This document shows, in pieces, positions 43,389-51,889 of a stretch of 64,000 nucleotides of DNA (within the stretch, counting starts at the first letter, position 1; each line of letters opens with the position of its first letter). Made by a program: the position numbers and the translations under genes. The stretch spans positions 1 through 64,000 of the forward strand of contig DVKD01000039.1 of assembly GCA_018716285.1 (NCBI GenBank), in the 5' to 3' direction. A model generated the notes under the pieces. The model did no database searches. It was not told the DNA's origin and worked only from the letters and a program-made list of their open reading frames with translations. The stretch is from Candidatus Merdivicinus faecavium. GTDB taxonomy: Bacteria; Bacillota; Clostridia; Oscillospirales; Ruminococcaceae.

Positions 43389-44267
43389 ATGAAAATCAAA
43401 ATGACAAAGCTTGATATTGCATACAAGGCTTTTGTGTATATTTTCTGCACGCTGTTCGCCGTAATCTGCTTCTACCCCATGCTCTGCGTGCTCGCCTATT
43501 CCGTGACCCCTTACATGGAATACCTCGAGCATCCGCTGCGCCTCATCCCCTCGCACTTTGACTTCTCGGCCTATGAGAAGCTGCTCGGCTTTGACCTGGT
43601 CTACAGCGGCTACCGCAACACCATCTTCATTACCGTCGTCGGCGTCCTGCTCAACATCACCCTGATGTGCCTGTCCGCCTACCCGCTCTCCAAGAAGGAC
43701 CTCAAGGGCCGCAACTTTGTCCTCGGCATGATCACCGTCACCATGTTCTTCAACGGCGGCATGATCCCGAACTTCTACCTTGTCCGCACCCTGGGACTTT
43801 ACGACACCATCTGGTCCCTCATCATCCCCGGCGCCCTGGGGGCCTACAACCTGATCCTCATGAAGAACTTCATGACCCAGATCCCCGACAGCCTGGAGGA
43901 GTCCGCGGTCATCGACGGCGCGAACGAATTCGTCGTCCTCTTCCGGATCATCATCCCGCTCTCCAAGCCGGCGATCGCGACCTTCATCATCTTCCACGCG
44001 GTCTCCCAGTGGAACGGCTACTTCAACGCCATCCTCTACACCGTCAAGCGGAGCCTCTGGCCGCTGATGCTGGTCCTGCGCGAGATGGTCGTCGAAGACG
44101 GCATGAACATGGTCAACCAGGGCCAGATTTCGGACAGCAGCCTGACCACCATCTTTACCATGAAGATGGCCATCATCATCATCGCCGTCCTGCCGATCAT
44201 CTGCATCTACCCCTTCCTCCAGAAATACTTCACCAAGGGCCTCATGGTCGGGTCGGTCAAGGGCTGA
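43389..44267 (+). CDS. Sugar ABC transporter permease (YtcP/LplC-like)
   Basis: Second permease subunit; forms a heterodimer with the product of the preceding gene. The 292-residue protein has six transmembrane helices and the EAA-like motif EESAVIDGANEFVVLFRIIIPLS (key residues Glu, Ala, Asp-Gly-Ala near 187-196). It ends QKYFTKGLMVGSVKG, the usual C-terminus of this class. The start at 43389 follows AAGGAGG by eight bases, 28 bases after the first permease. Confidence 0.92.
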   Translation: MKIKMTKLDIAYKAFVYIFCTLFAVICFYPMLCVLAYSVTPYMEYLEHPLRLIPSHFDFSAYEKLLGFDLVYSGYRNTIFITVVGVLLNITLMCLSAYPLSKKDLKGRNFVLGMITVTMFFNGGMIPNFYLVRTLGLYDTIWSLIIPGALGAYNLILMKNFMTQIPDSLEESAVIDGANEFVVLFRIIIPLSKPAIATFIIFHAVSQWNGYFNAILYTVKRSLWPLMLVLREMVVEDGMNMVNQGQISDSSLTTIFTMKMAIIIIAVLPIICIYPFLQKYFTKGLMVGSVKG

Positions 44268-44292
44268 TCCAAAAAACTCATATCAAAACATT

Positions 44293-44325
44293 CCGGCATT
44301 GGCGGTACCGCACCGCCAATGCCGG
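44293..44325 (+). other. Intercistronic hairpin between permease and GH130 genes
   Basis: A 14-bp perfect stem (44293-44306 with 44312-44325) and a 5-base loop are followed by TTATGG, not a T-tract. It is therefore more likely an RNA-stabilising or processing element that adjusts the ratio of transporter to enzyme than a full terminator. Confidence 0.6.
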
Positions 44326-44372
44326 TTATGGAAATCTGCCGCGGCATTCCCGCGCGAAAGAAGGTTTTGCTT

Positions 44373-45377
44373 ATGCCAAAAATGCTCCCCGAACTCACCT
44401 CCAGCCCGGTCATCCACCGCTACAACGGCGGCGCGCCGGTGCTGTCCGCCAAGGACATCCCCTATGAGGCCACCTGCATCTTCAACGCGGGCGTCGCCAA
44501 ATACCAGGGCAAGTATGTCATGGCCTTCCGCGACGATTTTACGCATACGCCGAATACGGCGGCGTTCCGCGGCACGGTCGTCGGCGTCGCCTACAGCGAC
44601 GACGGCATCCACTGGGACGTCCGCAAGACCCCCTTCCTCACCCCCGAAAGCATGGGAGACCCCGACGTCACGCGGGTCTATGACCCCCGCATCACCGTCA
44701 TCGACGGGAAATGCTGCCTCTGCTTCGCGGTCGACACCCGGCACGGCCTCCGCGGCGGCATCGCGCTGACCGAGGACTTTGAGAAGATCGAGGTCATGAC
44801 CATGAGCGTCCCCGACAACCGCAACATGGTCCTCTTCCCCGAAAAGATCGGCGGCCGCTATGTCCGGCTGGAGCGCCCGATGCCCGTCTACTCCCGCGGC
44901 AAAGACCGGTTCGACACCTGGCTCTCCGCCTCCCCCGACCTGCGCTACTGGGGCGACTCCAAGCTCGTCCTCGCCGTCGAGGACGTCCCCTTTGCCAACG
45001 ATAAGGTCGGCCCCGGCGCTCCCCCCATCAAGACAAAGGACGGCTGGCTGACCCTCTTCCACGCGGTCCATCGGGACGAGAGCCGCGGCAAAAACGGATG
45101 GGAGCCCAAGTGGGCGAAGTGCTACTCGGCGGGCATCATGCTGCTCGACCTGGAAGACCCCTCCAAGGTCATCGGCATGTCCAAAGCCCCGCTGCTCGCC
45201 CCCGAGACCCCCTGGGAGGCAGACGACGGCTTCCGCACCAACGTCATCTTCCCCGGCGGCATGATCCTCGAGGACGACGGCGAGGTAAAAATCTACTACG
45301 GCGCTTCCGACACGGTCGAGTGCCTGGCCACCGCCCATGTCGACGAGCTGGTCGCCCTCTGCAAGGACCCGAAGTAA
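44373..45377 (+). CDS. GH130 family beta-mannoside phosphorylase-like enzyme
   Basis: GH130 enzymes split beta-mannosides such as mannosyl-glucose, mannobiose or mannosyl-GlcNAc with phosphate, giving mannose 1-phosphate. The 334-residue five-bladed propeller has AFRDDFTH (catalytic-Asp region), the VYDPRITVIDGKCCLCF segment, GRYVRLERP, and GAPPIKTKDGWLTLFHAV; the basic residues needed for phosphate are plausible but not confirmed. No signal peptide, so it acts in the cytoplasm on imported sugar. The start at 44373 lies nine bases after GAAGG. It follows the two permeases, which suggests a beta-mannoside is the transported substrate. Confidence 0.87.
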   Translation: MPKMLPELTSSPVIHRYNGGAPVLSAKDIPYEATCIFNAGVAKYQGKYVMAFRDDFTHTPNTAAFRGTVVGVAYSDDGIHWDVRKTPFLTPESMGDPDVTRVYDPRITVIDGKCCLCFAVDTRHGLRGGIALTEDFEKIEVMTMSVPDNRNMVLFPEKIGGRYVRLERPMPVYSRGKDRFDTWLSASPDLRYWGDSKLVLAVEDVPFANDKVGPGAPPIKTKDGWLTLFHAVHRDESRGKNGWEPKWAKCYSAGIMLLDLEDPSKVIGMSKAPLLAPETPWEADDGFRTNVIFPGGMILEDDGEVKIYYGASDTVECLATAHVDELVALCKDPK

Positions 45378-45388
45378 CAGAAAAATCC

Positions 45389-45424
45389 AATGCCCCCGGC
45401 GCCGCAGAAAGCGCCGGGGGCATT
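45389..45424. terminator. Bidirectional terminator between GH130 and the UroD-like gene
   Basis: A 14-bp perfect stem (45389-45402 with 45411-45424) is followed by a T-run on the plus strand, and by TTTTTC just beyond the AT end on the minus strand. It ends the converging genes. Confidence 0.85.
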
Positions 45425-45440
45425 TTTCAGGTGGGGCGTT

Positions 45441-46586
45441 CTATTTGGCGTACCGCCCGTAGGTCCGCGCGGTCTCGATCATGGCGAAAATGTTCTCCTC
45501 CGGGGTATCCCGCCCGCACTGGTCGCCGGTGGACAGGATGAACCGCCCGCCCTCGGCCGCATCGTCGATGGCCTGCCTGCTCGCCCGGACGACGTCCTCG
45601 ACCGAACCGTTGAGCATCACGTCGGTGGTGTGCAGGTTCCCCTTGAGGACGAGCTTGTCGCCGTACAGGCGCTTGAGCTCCCGCAGGTTGCAGTCGCCCA
45701 TCGGCGGGATCTCGAGGGGGTCGATGATGGTGAGGTCGGTCTCGTCGTGGCAGATGCGGACCAGCTCCTTCTCCGGCCCGCAGGAATGGATGTGGGAGGG
45801 GACGCCGTACTCCTTACAGAGCTGGGTGACCCGCTTGACGACCGGAAGGGCGAGCTTGCGGAAGGTCTCGACCGTCTGATAGACAAGGGTTCCCGAGCCG
45901 CCGGTGCAGATAAAGTCCGGCCTGGTCTCAAGGCTCATCAGCTTGCGGAAATAAACCTCGGAGTCGTGCAGCCGCTGCCGGCTGCGCTCCTCGTACCGCT
46001 CCGGATAGTCGAAGTACTCGTAGATCTGCTCCTCGGAGCCGATGAAGACCGATCCGCCGCAGGAAACCCCGACCAGGCCGTGGTCCCCCATCTCCTCCTT
46101 GACCAGCTTGAGCAGCGCCTCCCCCTCGATGCCGGCGTAGGGGTTGCGTTTTTCGACCGTTTCAAAATGGTTGGGCGTCGGGTCGACCCCCGCCTTTTCA
46201 ATGGGGACGCCGTGGACGGGCGGGTTGCCGATAAAATAGAAGCTGACATGGTTGTCCCAGAAGATCCTGCCGTTCGCCTTGCGGTAAACGCGGGTGATGA
46301 TCTGGTCTTCCGTCCGCTTGACGATCGCCTCACGGCGGTCGTAGTCGATCTGGCCCAGCTCGTCGAAGCGGATGGGGACGTAGCCATCCATCAGCGAGTC
46401 AAAGCCGAAGTATTTGACGCAGTCGATGTACGCCTTCCATTTCGGGATCTCCTCATAGAGGTAAATATCCCAAAACGGGCGTCCGGTCATTTTGACCGGG
46501 ATCATGTTTGAGGTGTCCGGGGCGACCGGCACGCAGTCCGGGATCTCGCCGCGGATTACGGTCAGAAGGCGTTCGCGGGAAGTCAT
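45441..46586 (-). CDS. Uroporphyrinogen decarboxylase-like protein (methyltransferase type)
   Basis: The 381-residue protein belongs to the UroD/MtaA-like TIM-barrel superfamily. It carries a probable zinc site (HIHSCGPEKE, with His-x-Cys, and a later Cys/His), EIPPMGDCNLRELK and GNLHTTDVMLNGSVEDV. Such proteins act as corrinoid-dependent methyltransferases or O-demethylases; true heme UroD conserved residues are not evident, and no corrinoid protein gene is nearby. The start at 46586 follows AAAGGA. It is divergent from the AraC gene at 46763. Confidence 0.78.
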   Translation of the reverse strand: MTSRERLLTVIRGEIPDCVPVAPDTSNMIPVKMTGRPFWDIYLYEEIPKWKAYIDCVKYFGFDSLMDGYVPIRFDELGQIDYDRREAIVKRTEDQIITRVYRKANGRIFWDNHVSFYFIGNPPVHGVPIEKAGVDPTPNHFETVEKRNPYAGIEGEALLKLVKEEMGDHGLVGVSCGGSVFIGSEEQIYEYFDYPERYEERSRQRLHDSEVYFRKLMSLETRPDFICTGGSGTLVYQTVETFRKLALPVVKRVTQLCKEYGVPSHIHSCGPEKELVRICHDETDLTIIDPLEIPPMGDCNLRELKRLYGDKLVLKGNLHTTDVMLNGSVEDVVRASRQAIDDAAEGGRFILSTGDQCGRDTPEENIFAMIETARTYGRYAK

Positions 46587-46762
46587 GGCAGCTTCTTCCT
46601 TTCTGTTTGCATAATCAAGGGTGCGCGCCGGCCCCGTCAGCGGATCGCAGAGCCGATTTTCGGGGATCCCGGCGGCTGATTTCATTATAGCAGATTCCCT
46701 CTTCCCTTTCTTCCCCGTTTTTGATATAATATTTGTGATTTTTTGACATCGGAGGTGGCGGT

Positions 46763-47596
46763 ATGCCGCGCGTTATCGAATCGGAAAGCATCTTCTCCCC
46801 CGGGCGGGTCCATTTCCGCCTCATCCGCAGCCTGGCGGAAGCTTCCTCCCCGCACACCCACACCTTTTTTGAGATCTTCCTGCTGATCAGCGGGCAGATG
46901 CGCCACCTGGTCAACGGGGAAGCGGTGCTGCTGCGCCAGAATGCGGCCGTCCTCATCCGGCCGGAGGACACCCACGGCTTTGCACGCGCCGGGGAAAGCG
47001 ACTGCTGCTTTCTGAACCTCGCCTTCCCGGCAGGGCTCCTGGGGGAGGTCTGCGCCTTTTTGGGGCAGGGGCTCTCCGTCGAGGGGTTCCTTACGCAGCC
47101 CACCTGTCTGACGGCGCAGGCGCCGGCCTCCCTCTGCGCCCGGGCCGAACAGGTCTATCGGGAATACTGCCTGCTGCCGCCCGGGGACCGTTCGGCCGAC
47201 GTGCGGGCAAAGCTTCTGCTCGCCGAGCTGCTTGAGGGCTGCTTTCTGCCGGCCGGGCAGACGGGGGACGCGCCCGGGTGGTTTCTCCGCCTGGAGGAGG
47301 AGATGCGGCGCCCGGAGGTCTTCGCGGGCGGCCTGCAGAAGCTCGCCGAGCTGAGCGGAAAGACCCCCGAGCACATCTGCCGCTCCTTCCGCAGGTACCG
47401 CTCCACGACGCCGCACGAGGTCCTCTCCAGGCTGCGGGCCGTCTATGCCGCCAATCTGCTGCGGACGACCTCCATGCCGGTTCTTGACATCTGCCTGGAG
47501 TGCGGGTACACGAGCCTCAGCCATTTTTACAGCCGCTTCCGCGCGGCCTACGGCCTCTCCCCCGCCGCCTACCGCAGCAAGCATCAGGCCATTTGA
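46763..47596 (+). CDS. Cytosolic AraC family transcriptional regulator
   Basis: The 277-residue protein has an N-terminal cupin sensor (HTHTFFEIFLLISGQMRHLVNGE; His pair near 31-33) and a C-terminal AraC DNA-binding domain with two helix-turn-helix motifs (GLQKLAELSGKTPEHICRSF and VLDICLECGYTSLSHFYSRF). GGAGG lies seven bases before ATG 46763, and TATAAT lies at 46725-46730, although its -35 is poor. It probably controls the divergent UroD-like gene and perhaps the lyase gene behind it. Confidence 0.9.
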   Translation: MPRVIESESIFSPGRVHFRLIRSLAEASSPHTHTFFEIFLLISGQMRHLVNGEAVLLRQNAAVLIRPEDTHGFARAGESDCCFLNLAFPAGLLGEVCAFLGQGLSVEGFLTQPTCLTAQAPASLCARAEQVYREYCLLPPGDRSADVRAKLLLAELLEGCFLPAGQTGDAPGWFLRLEEEMRRPEVFAGGLQKLAELSGKTPEHICRSFRRYRSTTPHEVLSRLRAVYAANLLRTTSMPVLDICLECGYTSLSHFYSRFRAAYGLSPAAYRSKHQAI

Positions 47597-47597
47597 C

Positions 47598-47634
47598 AAA
47601 ACGGGGCCGCCCCTTTGCGGGACAGCCCCGTTTT
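47598..47634. terminator. Bidirectional terminator between AraC and lyase genes
   Basis: The stem AAAACGGGGC (47598-47607) with GCCCCGTTTT (47625-47634) encloses a 17-base loop that can itself pair. A six-T run ends it on the plus strand. Confidence 0.8.
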
Positions 47635-48582
47635 TTACAGCCCGAGCAGCCGCTCCGCCTCGTCGGCGATCAGCTTCATCTGGCGCATGACGAGCTCGTC
47701 GTACTCCCCGCACTCGGAAGCCGGCCGGACGCGGGTCTCCAGCGAAAAGCCGAGCCCTTCCAGTTCCGAAAGGTGGTACTTGGCGGTGACCGGGTAATGC
47801 AGGCTCTCGGTAAAGGACGCCAGTGAAAGGAGAGCCGCCAGCTTTTCCGCCTTTTCCGGCTCAGCCTCATAATGCTCGCAGAGCCAGACGTAGAGCTTCG
47901 GGTGGAAATTGGCCATGATCCCGCAGTATCCCGCCGCGCCCATCCGCAGCGAGGGCAGCAGGGTCTGGGCGTTGGCGTTATAAAGCTGCATCCCGCTCCC
48001 TTTGAGCGTCTGCATCCGCTCGCCGATGGCCGGCGCGCTGCAGCAGGTGTCCTTGATGAAAGAAAACCGCCCCGAAGCGGCGCACCAGCGGAGCATCTCC
48101 CCGCTCAGCAGGCGTTTATACGGGGTGGGGCATTCGTAGAGCCCCAGCGGCATCTCCTCCGGCAGGAGCGCAAGCAGCCGCTCGGTGTCCGCAATCCATG
48201 CGGCGTCCCCGCGGTTTGCGAAATCCATCCGGTTGGTGAGGAGGACGACCGCTTCCGCGCCCGCCTCAAAGATAGCCGCAGCCTGTTCCGCCTGCTCCTC
48301 CGCCGTAAGGGCGATGCAGCCGGACGCGACGACCGCCATCCGGCTGCCGTCCGGGCGGCGGTGCGCTTCCGCGGCGGCCTTGACCCGCCGCACCAGTTCG
48401 GCGCTCTCCTTCAAATTCAGCTGGTAGAGCTCGCTTGACTGGCAGACGGCAAAAACGCCGTGGCAGCCGGCTGCGGCGTACCACTCCGTCAGGCGCTCCG
48501 CCGCTTCGAAGTCGACCGACTGATCCGGGCGGAAGGGGGTGATCATTGTCGGGAAGGCCCCGGATGGAAACTGTGCTTTCAT
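47635..48582 (-). CDS. DapA/NanA family aldolase-lyase
   Basis: Class I TIM-barrel lyase of the dihydrodipicolinate synthase/N-acetylneuraminate lyase superfamily. The 315-residue protein has the catalytic Schiff-base Lys in FSFIKDTCCSA and the proton-relay Tyr in LYECPTPYKRLL. The usual GTTGE loop is replaced by CQSSELYQLNLKE, so it is not the lysine-pathway DapA and probably cleaves or forms a sugar-derived 2-keto acid. The start at 48582 is supported by AGGTGA. Context with AraC and sugar genes fits a carbohydrate role. Confidence 0.83.
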   Translation of the reverse strand: MKAQFPSGAFPTMITPFRPDQSVDFEAAERLTEWYAAAGCHGVFAVCQSSELYQLNLKESAELVRRVKAAAEAHRRPDGSRMAVVASGCIALTAEEQAEQAAAIFEAGAEAVVLLTNRMDFANRGDAAWIADTERLLALLPEEMPLGLYECPTPYKRLLSGEMLRWCAASGRFSFIKDTCCSAPAIGERMQTLKGSGMQLYNANAQTLLPSLRMGAAGYCGIMANFHPKLYVWLCEHYEAEPEKAEKLAALLSLASFTESLHYPVTAKYHLSELEGLGFSLETRVRPASECGEYDELVMRQMKLIADEAERLLGL

Positions 48583-48707
48583 AAAAGTCACCTGTCCTTT
48601 TGCAGTAGATTCGGGCGCCGGGCGGGGCTGCCGCCCGGCTGTCTGTTTTCCATTATACCGCTTTCCCGCCCGTTTGTAAATCGCGCCCGCCATTTTTTCC
48701 GCCGGAA

Positions 48708-48745
48708 AATGGCCGCAGGCGGGTAATCCCCCGTCTGCGGCCATT
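48708..48745 (-). terminator. Terminator after the CmpB-type gene
   Basis: A 16-bp stem with one G-T pair and one mismatch (48708-48723 with 48730-48745) is followed by TTTTCC on the minus strand. Confidence 0.7.
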
Positions 48746-48769
48746 CTGTTGTTTTCCCCAAAATGATGG

Positions 48770-49762
48770 TCACTCCTCCACAAATTTGAGGTTGGCAAAG
48801 ATTTTCTGCATTCGCTCGTCGGGATAGTGCTCGTCGACCCAGACCATGAAGCTGTTCTGCGGCGGGTTGCCGGCAGTGCGGTCCATCCAGCGGTAAACGG
48901 TCGCAGCTGTCATCGCCGAATCAAAGATCATAAAGCCGAGCAGCGCCCAGGTCAGGATCTTGCCGAATCGGTTGGGGATCTTGAGGATCCATTTTGCCAT
49001 CCGCGGATAGACCGACTTGATCCACAGCACCCCAAGAATCCCCCAAAAAAGGGAATAAACCAGGCAGATCCGTCCGTTGATGTTGAACGGCATTCCGCTG
49101 TAGTCCCACGAGGTCGAGCCAAAGACCATTTCCTGGAACCAGGAGCAGAGGTACTCCACAACGCTGCCCACCAAAAATCCCCCTACAAAGGACAGAACCG
49201 GGTTGCGGTTGCGGTAGCGGTAAAGGGCGGCGGACAGGCAGCAGGCCCCCACCCCGTAAACCAGGTTGAACGGCCCGTAAATCAGCCCCACCCGGCTTTC
49301 ATAATGCCCGCGGTTGATGATGCACCAGAGCGTCTCGATGACGACCCCGAGAAAACAGCCGATAAAGAACACCCAGAACAGCTTATAGAAGGTGATCCCC
49401 TGCGCAAAATGCTGGCTCTTCTTTTCCTCCAGGTCGATCTGGGCATTGGTGGGCGACGGCGAGAGGAAGCGCGGCCCGATCTTCATTCTGGCCTCGTAGT
49501 TGTAAGACTCCCGCAGCCGGGTCTCGATTTCGTCGGCAAGAGTGGTGCAGCTGCGGTGGATTTTCTGATGGAGCTCCCCCGCCTCTTTCAGGGCCTTGGC
49601 CTCCTCCCTGAGGGTGACGCAGAGCTCGGAGTCCTTGGAAAGCCCGCTGCCGGTGTCCAGCGCAAGCTGGTCAAGCTGGCTTGTGACAACGCGGGCCGTA
49701 TCGTTTTCCAGCATCCGGAGCTGGTTTTCAAGTGAGTGATAGCGAGTCAGGATGGATTTCAT
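48770..49762 (-). CDS. Putative ABC transporter permease of the CmpB type
   Basis: The 330-residue protein has a predicted cytoplasmic helical N-terminal region of about 120 residues, then five or six transmembrane helices with motifs of this family: VVIETLWCIINRG, GLIYGPFNLVYGVGA and WDYSGMPFNINGRICL. This family is widespread in Clostridia as stand-alone membrane proteins; no transport function is proven and no ATPase is adjacent. The start at 49762 is near a GGAG, and a promoter lies at 49814-49842. Confidence 0.82.
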   Translation of the reverse strand: MKSILTRYHSLENQLRMLENDTARVVTSQLDQLALDTGSGLSKDSELCVTLREEAKALKEAGELHQKIHRSCTTLADEIETRLRESYNYEARMKIGPRFLSPSPTNAQIDLEEKKSQHFAQGITFYKLFWVFFIGCFLGVVIETLWCIINRGHYESRVGLIYGPFNLVYGVGACCLSAALYRYRNRNPVLSFVGGFLVGSVVEYLCSWFQEMVFGSTSWDYSGMPFNINGRICLVYSLFWGILGVLWIKSVYPRMAKWILKIPNRFGKILTWALLGFMIFDSAMTAATVYRWMDRTAGNPPQNSFMVWVDEHYPDERMQKIFANLKFVEE

Positions 49763-49813
49763 GTGCAGCTCCTTTGATTCGACGGAAATTGAGCAAAGAA
49801 CAGTTCATCTTCT

Positions 49814-49842
49814 ACTATACACGAAAATCCGCCGCTTGTCCA
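49814..49842 (-). promoter_or_regulatory. Promoter of the CmpB-type gene
   Basis: TGGACA (49837-49842) and TATAGT (49814-49819) on the minus strand are separated by 17 bases, with TG two bases before the -10. Confidence 0.7.
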
Positions 49843-50012
49843 GCCGCAGAGATTAAGAATTGATTAAATCCGAAACAGCGCCCCAAAATCGGAAACCGGG
49901 GCTCCTTTCTGACCAAAAATTCCCGCGCCGTTTAACCTTCTCTGTTCTGCCCATCCTAATCAGGAGCAAACGGAGTCTTCTCCCCACAAAACATTTTGAA
50001 AGGATGAACTGC

Positions 50013-50963
50013 ATGAAATCTGTCAACCCGCGCAAGGCAGCGATCATCGGCTGCGGCTTTGTCGGCTCTTCGACCGCCTTCAGCCTGATGCAGAGCGGCC
50101 TCTTTTCCGAGCTCGTGCTGCTGGACATCGACCGCAGGCGGGCCGAAGGGGAGGCAATGGATATCAGCCACGGCCTCCCCCTCGCAAAACCGATGAAGAT
50201 CTATGCCGGCGATTACGAGGATCTCTCCGACGCCTCCATCGTGATCGTCACCGCCGGGGCCAACCAGAAGCCCGGCGAGACCCGCCTCGACCTTGTCCAG
50301 AAAAACGCCGCCATTTTCCGCAGCATTATCCCGGAGATCACCGCCCGGGATTTCGACGGCATCCTCCTCATTGTCACAAACCCGGTCGACGTCCTCACCC
50401 AGGTCGCGCTCGAGCTTTCCGGGCTCCCCGAAAGCAGGGTCATCGGCTCGGGGACCGTCCTCGACACCGCCCGGCTCAAAAACCTTCTGGGCGAGCACCT
50501 CTCGGTGGACAGCCGGAGCGTCCACGCCTTTATTGTCGGGGAGCACGGGGACAGCGAGTTCCCGGTCTGGAGCAGCGCCAGCGTCTCGGGCATCCCCATC
50601 CACACCTTCTGCGAGATGCGCGGCTATTTTGACCATGACCAGGCGATGGAGGAAATCGCCCGCTCGGTCAAAAACAGCGCCTACGAGATCATCGCCCGCA
50701 AGCAGGCGACCTACTACGGCGTCGCGATGGCCATCCGCCGCATCTGCACCGCCATTGTGCGGGACGAGAAGTCCATCCTCCCGATTTCGACCATCCTGCA
50801 TGGGGAGTACGGCATCTCGGACACCGTTTTAAGCGTCCCGGCCCTGGTCGGGGCCGGCGGCGTGGAGCGGGTCGTCCCCATCTCGATGAGCGAGCCTGAG
50901 CGCAAAATGCTCTGCGATTCCGCCGAAATCCTGCGGGAGACCCTCAAAGGGATCCAGGACTGA
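50013..50963 (+). CDS. ldh: L-lactate dehydrogenase
   Basis: Reduces pyruvate to L-lactate with NADH to regenerate NAD in fermentation. The 316-residue protein has the Rossmann loop IIGCGFVGSS, the mobile loop with substrate-binding Arg (NQKPGETRLDL), TNPVDVLT, and the catalytic His in VGEHGDSE. The substrate-specificity residue context fits lactate rather than malate dehydrogenase (Gln in the NQKPGE loop). The start at 50013 follows AAAGGA by eight bases. I see no clear promoter or Rex-type site in the 170 bases upstream. Confidence 0.94.
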   Translation: MKSVNPRKAAIIGCGFVGSSTAFSLMQSGLFSELVLLDIDRRRAEGEAMDISHGLPLAKPMKIYAGDYEDLSDASIVIVTAGANQKPGETRLDLVQKNAAIFRSIIPEITARDFDGILLIVTNPVDVLTQVALELSGLPESRVIGSGTVLDTARLKNLLGEHLSVDSRSVHAFIVGEHGDSEFPVWSSASVSGIPIHTFCEMRGYFDHDQAMEEIARSVKNSAYEIIARKQATYYGVAMAIRRICTAIVRDEKSILPISTILHGEYGISDTVLSVPALVGAGGVERVVPISMSEPERKMLCDSAEILRETLKGIQD

Positions 50964-50976
50964 CCGCGATAAAAGA

Positions 50977-51009
50977 CAGGGATCCCAGCGTTTCAGGCTG
51001 GGATCCCTG
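50977..51009 (+). terminator. Terminator after ldh
   Basis: A 13-bp perfect stem (50977-50989 with 50997-51009) is followed by CTTTCATT on the plus strand. An AAAA run before it may also serve the converging aldolase gene. Confidence 0.8.
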
Positions 51010-51030
51010 CTTTCATTATATATGGATAGG

Positions 51031-51876
51031 TTATGCTTTCCCCTCGCTGCCGAACACCTGCATCTTGCGGATCGTCGCCGCCTTGACCGCCTCCGTGATG
51101 GCGGGCATAAGGTCGGTCAGTCCCTTCCCCGCCGCCCAATTGGCGTGAGCGGCGTCCGCCGCGGCGCAGTTGATGTCGGTGAAGATGTTGACCTTGGCGA
51201 TGCCGTTCTGGATGCAGCGCCGGAAATCCTCGTCCGACAGCCCCGAGCCGCCGTGAAGGACGAGCGGCGCGCCGACCAGCCCCGCGATTTTGGCAAGGCG
51301 GTCAAAATCCAGCCGCGGCTTGGCCCGGTAGGCCCCGTGGGCGGTCCCGATGGCGACGGCGAGGGCGTCGACCCCGGTCGCCTCCCAGAAGCGGCGGGCC
51401 TCCTCCGGCTTGGTGTAGATGGAATCATCCGCACCATCGGATTCATCTGTGCCCGCGTTCGCGCCGACATGGCCGAGCTCCGCCTCGACGGTGATCCCGC
51501 GGCTGTGCGCTTCGCGGGTCAGGGCGGCGACCTCCCTGCAGTTGCCGTCAAAGTCGAGGGTGGAGCAGTCGTACATCACCGAGGTGAAGCCGAGCTCCAT
51601 CGCCTGATGGACCCGCTCCCCGGTCAGGCCGTGGTCATAGTGGAGGACGACCGGCACCTTTGCCTTCCGGGCCATGGGGACCAGGAAATAGGCGAGTTCC
51701 TCGAGCTCCGCATAGGGCAGCAGGATTTCGGCGGTGCCGATGATGACGGGGGATCGCATCTCCTCGGCGGCGGCGAGGACGCCTTTGGCCATCTCCAGGT
51801 TTACCGTGTTGAAGAGCCCGACGGCGTAATGCTCCCTGGCCGCCCGGGGCAGGATATCGTTCAGATTTACTAACAT
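51031..51876 (-). CDS. Class II fructose/tagatose-bisphosphate-type aldolase
   Basis: Zinc-dependent aldolase that splits ketose bisphosphates or related ketose phosphates. The 281-residue protein has the metal motif VVLHYDHGLT, the second region VEAELGHVGANAGTD and the substrate/metal segment AVAIGTAHGAYRAKPRLDFD, followed by VLHGGSGLSDEDF and KVNIFTDIN. The FBA and tagatose-bisphosphate branches cannot be separated by eye. The start at 51876 follows AAAGGAG by seven bases. It is the last gene of the kinase-isomerase-aldolase operon, which suggests that it splits the phosphorylated ketose made by the kinase. Confidence 0.88.
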   Translation of the reverse strand: MLVNLNDILPRAAREHYAVGLFNTVNLEMAKGVLAAAEEMRSPVIIGTAEILLPYAELEELAYFLVPMARKAKVPVVLHYDHGLTGERVHQAMELGFTSVMYDCSTLDFDGNCREVAALTREAHSRGITVEAELGHVGANAGTDESDGADDSIYTKPEEARRFWEATGVDALAVAIGTAHGAYRAKPRLDFDRLAKIAGLVGAPLVLHGGSGLSDEDFRRCIQNGIAKVNIFTDINCAAADAAHANWAAGKGLTDLMPAITEAVKAATIRKMQVFGSEGKA

Positions 51877-51889
51877 GGGGCTTCTCCTT

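Noticed and set aside
45441-46586. Heme-pathway uroporphyrinogen decarboxylase (hemE)
   Set aside because: The protein has the zinc-type HxC site of methyltransferase relatives and lacks the usual hemE N-terminal substrate-binding residues; no heme genes are nearby.
47635-48582. Lysine-pathway dapA
   Set aside because: The conserved GTTGE loop is replaced and the gene lies in a sugar context without other lysine genes.
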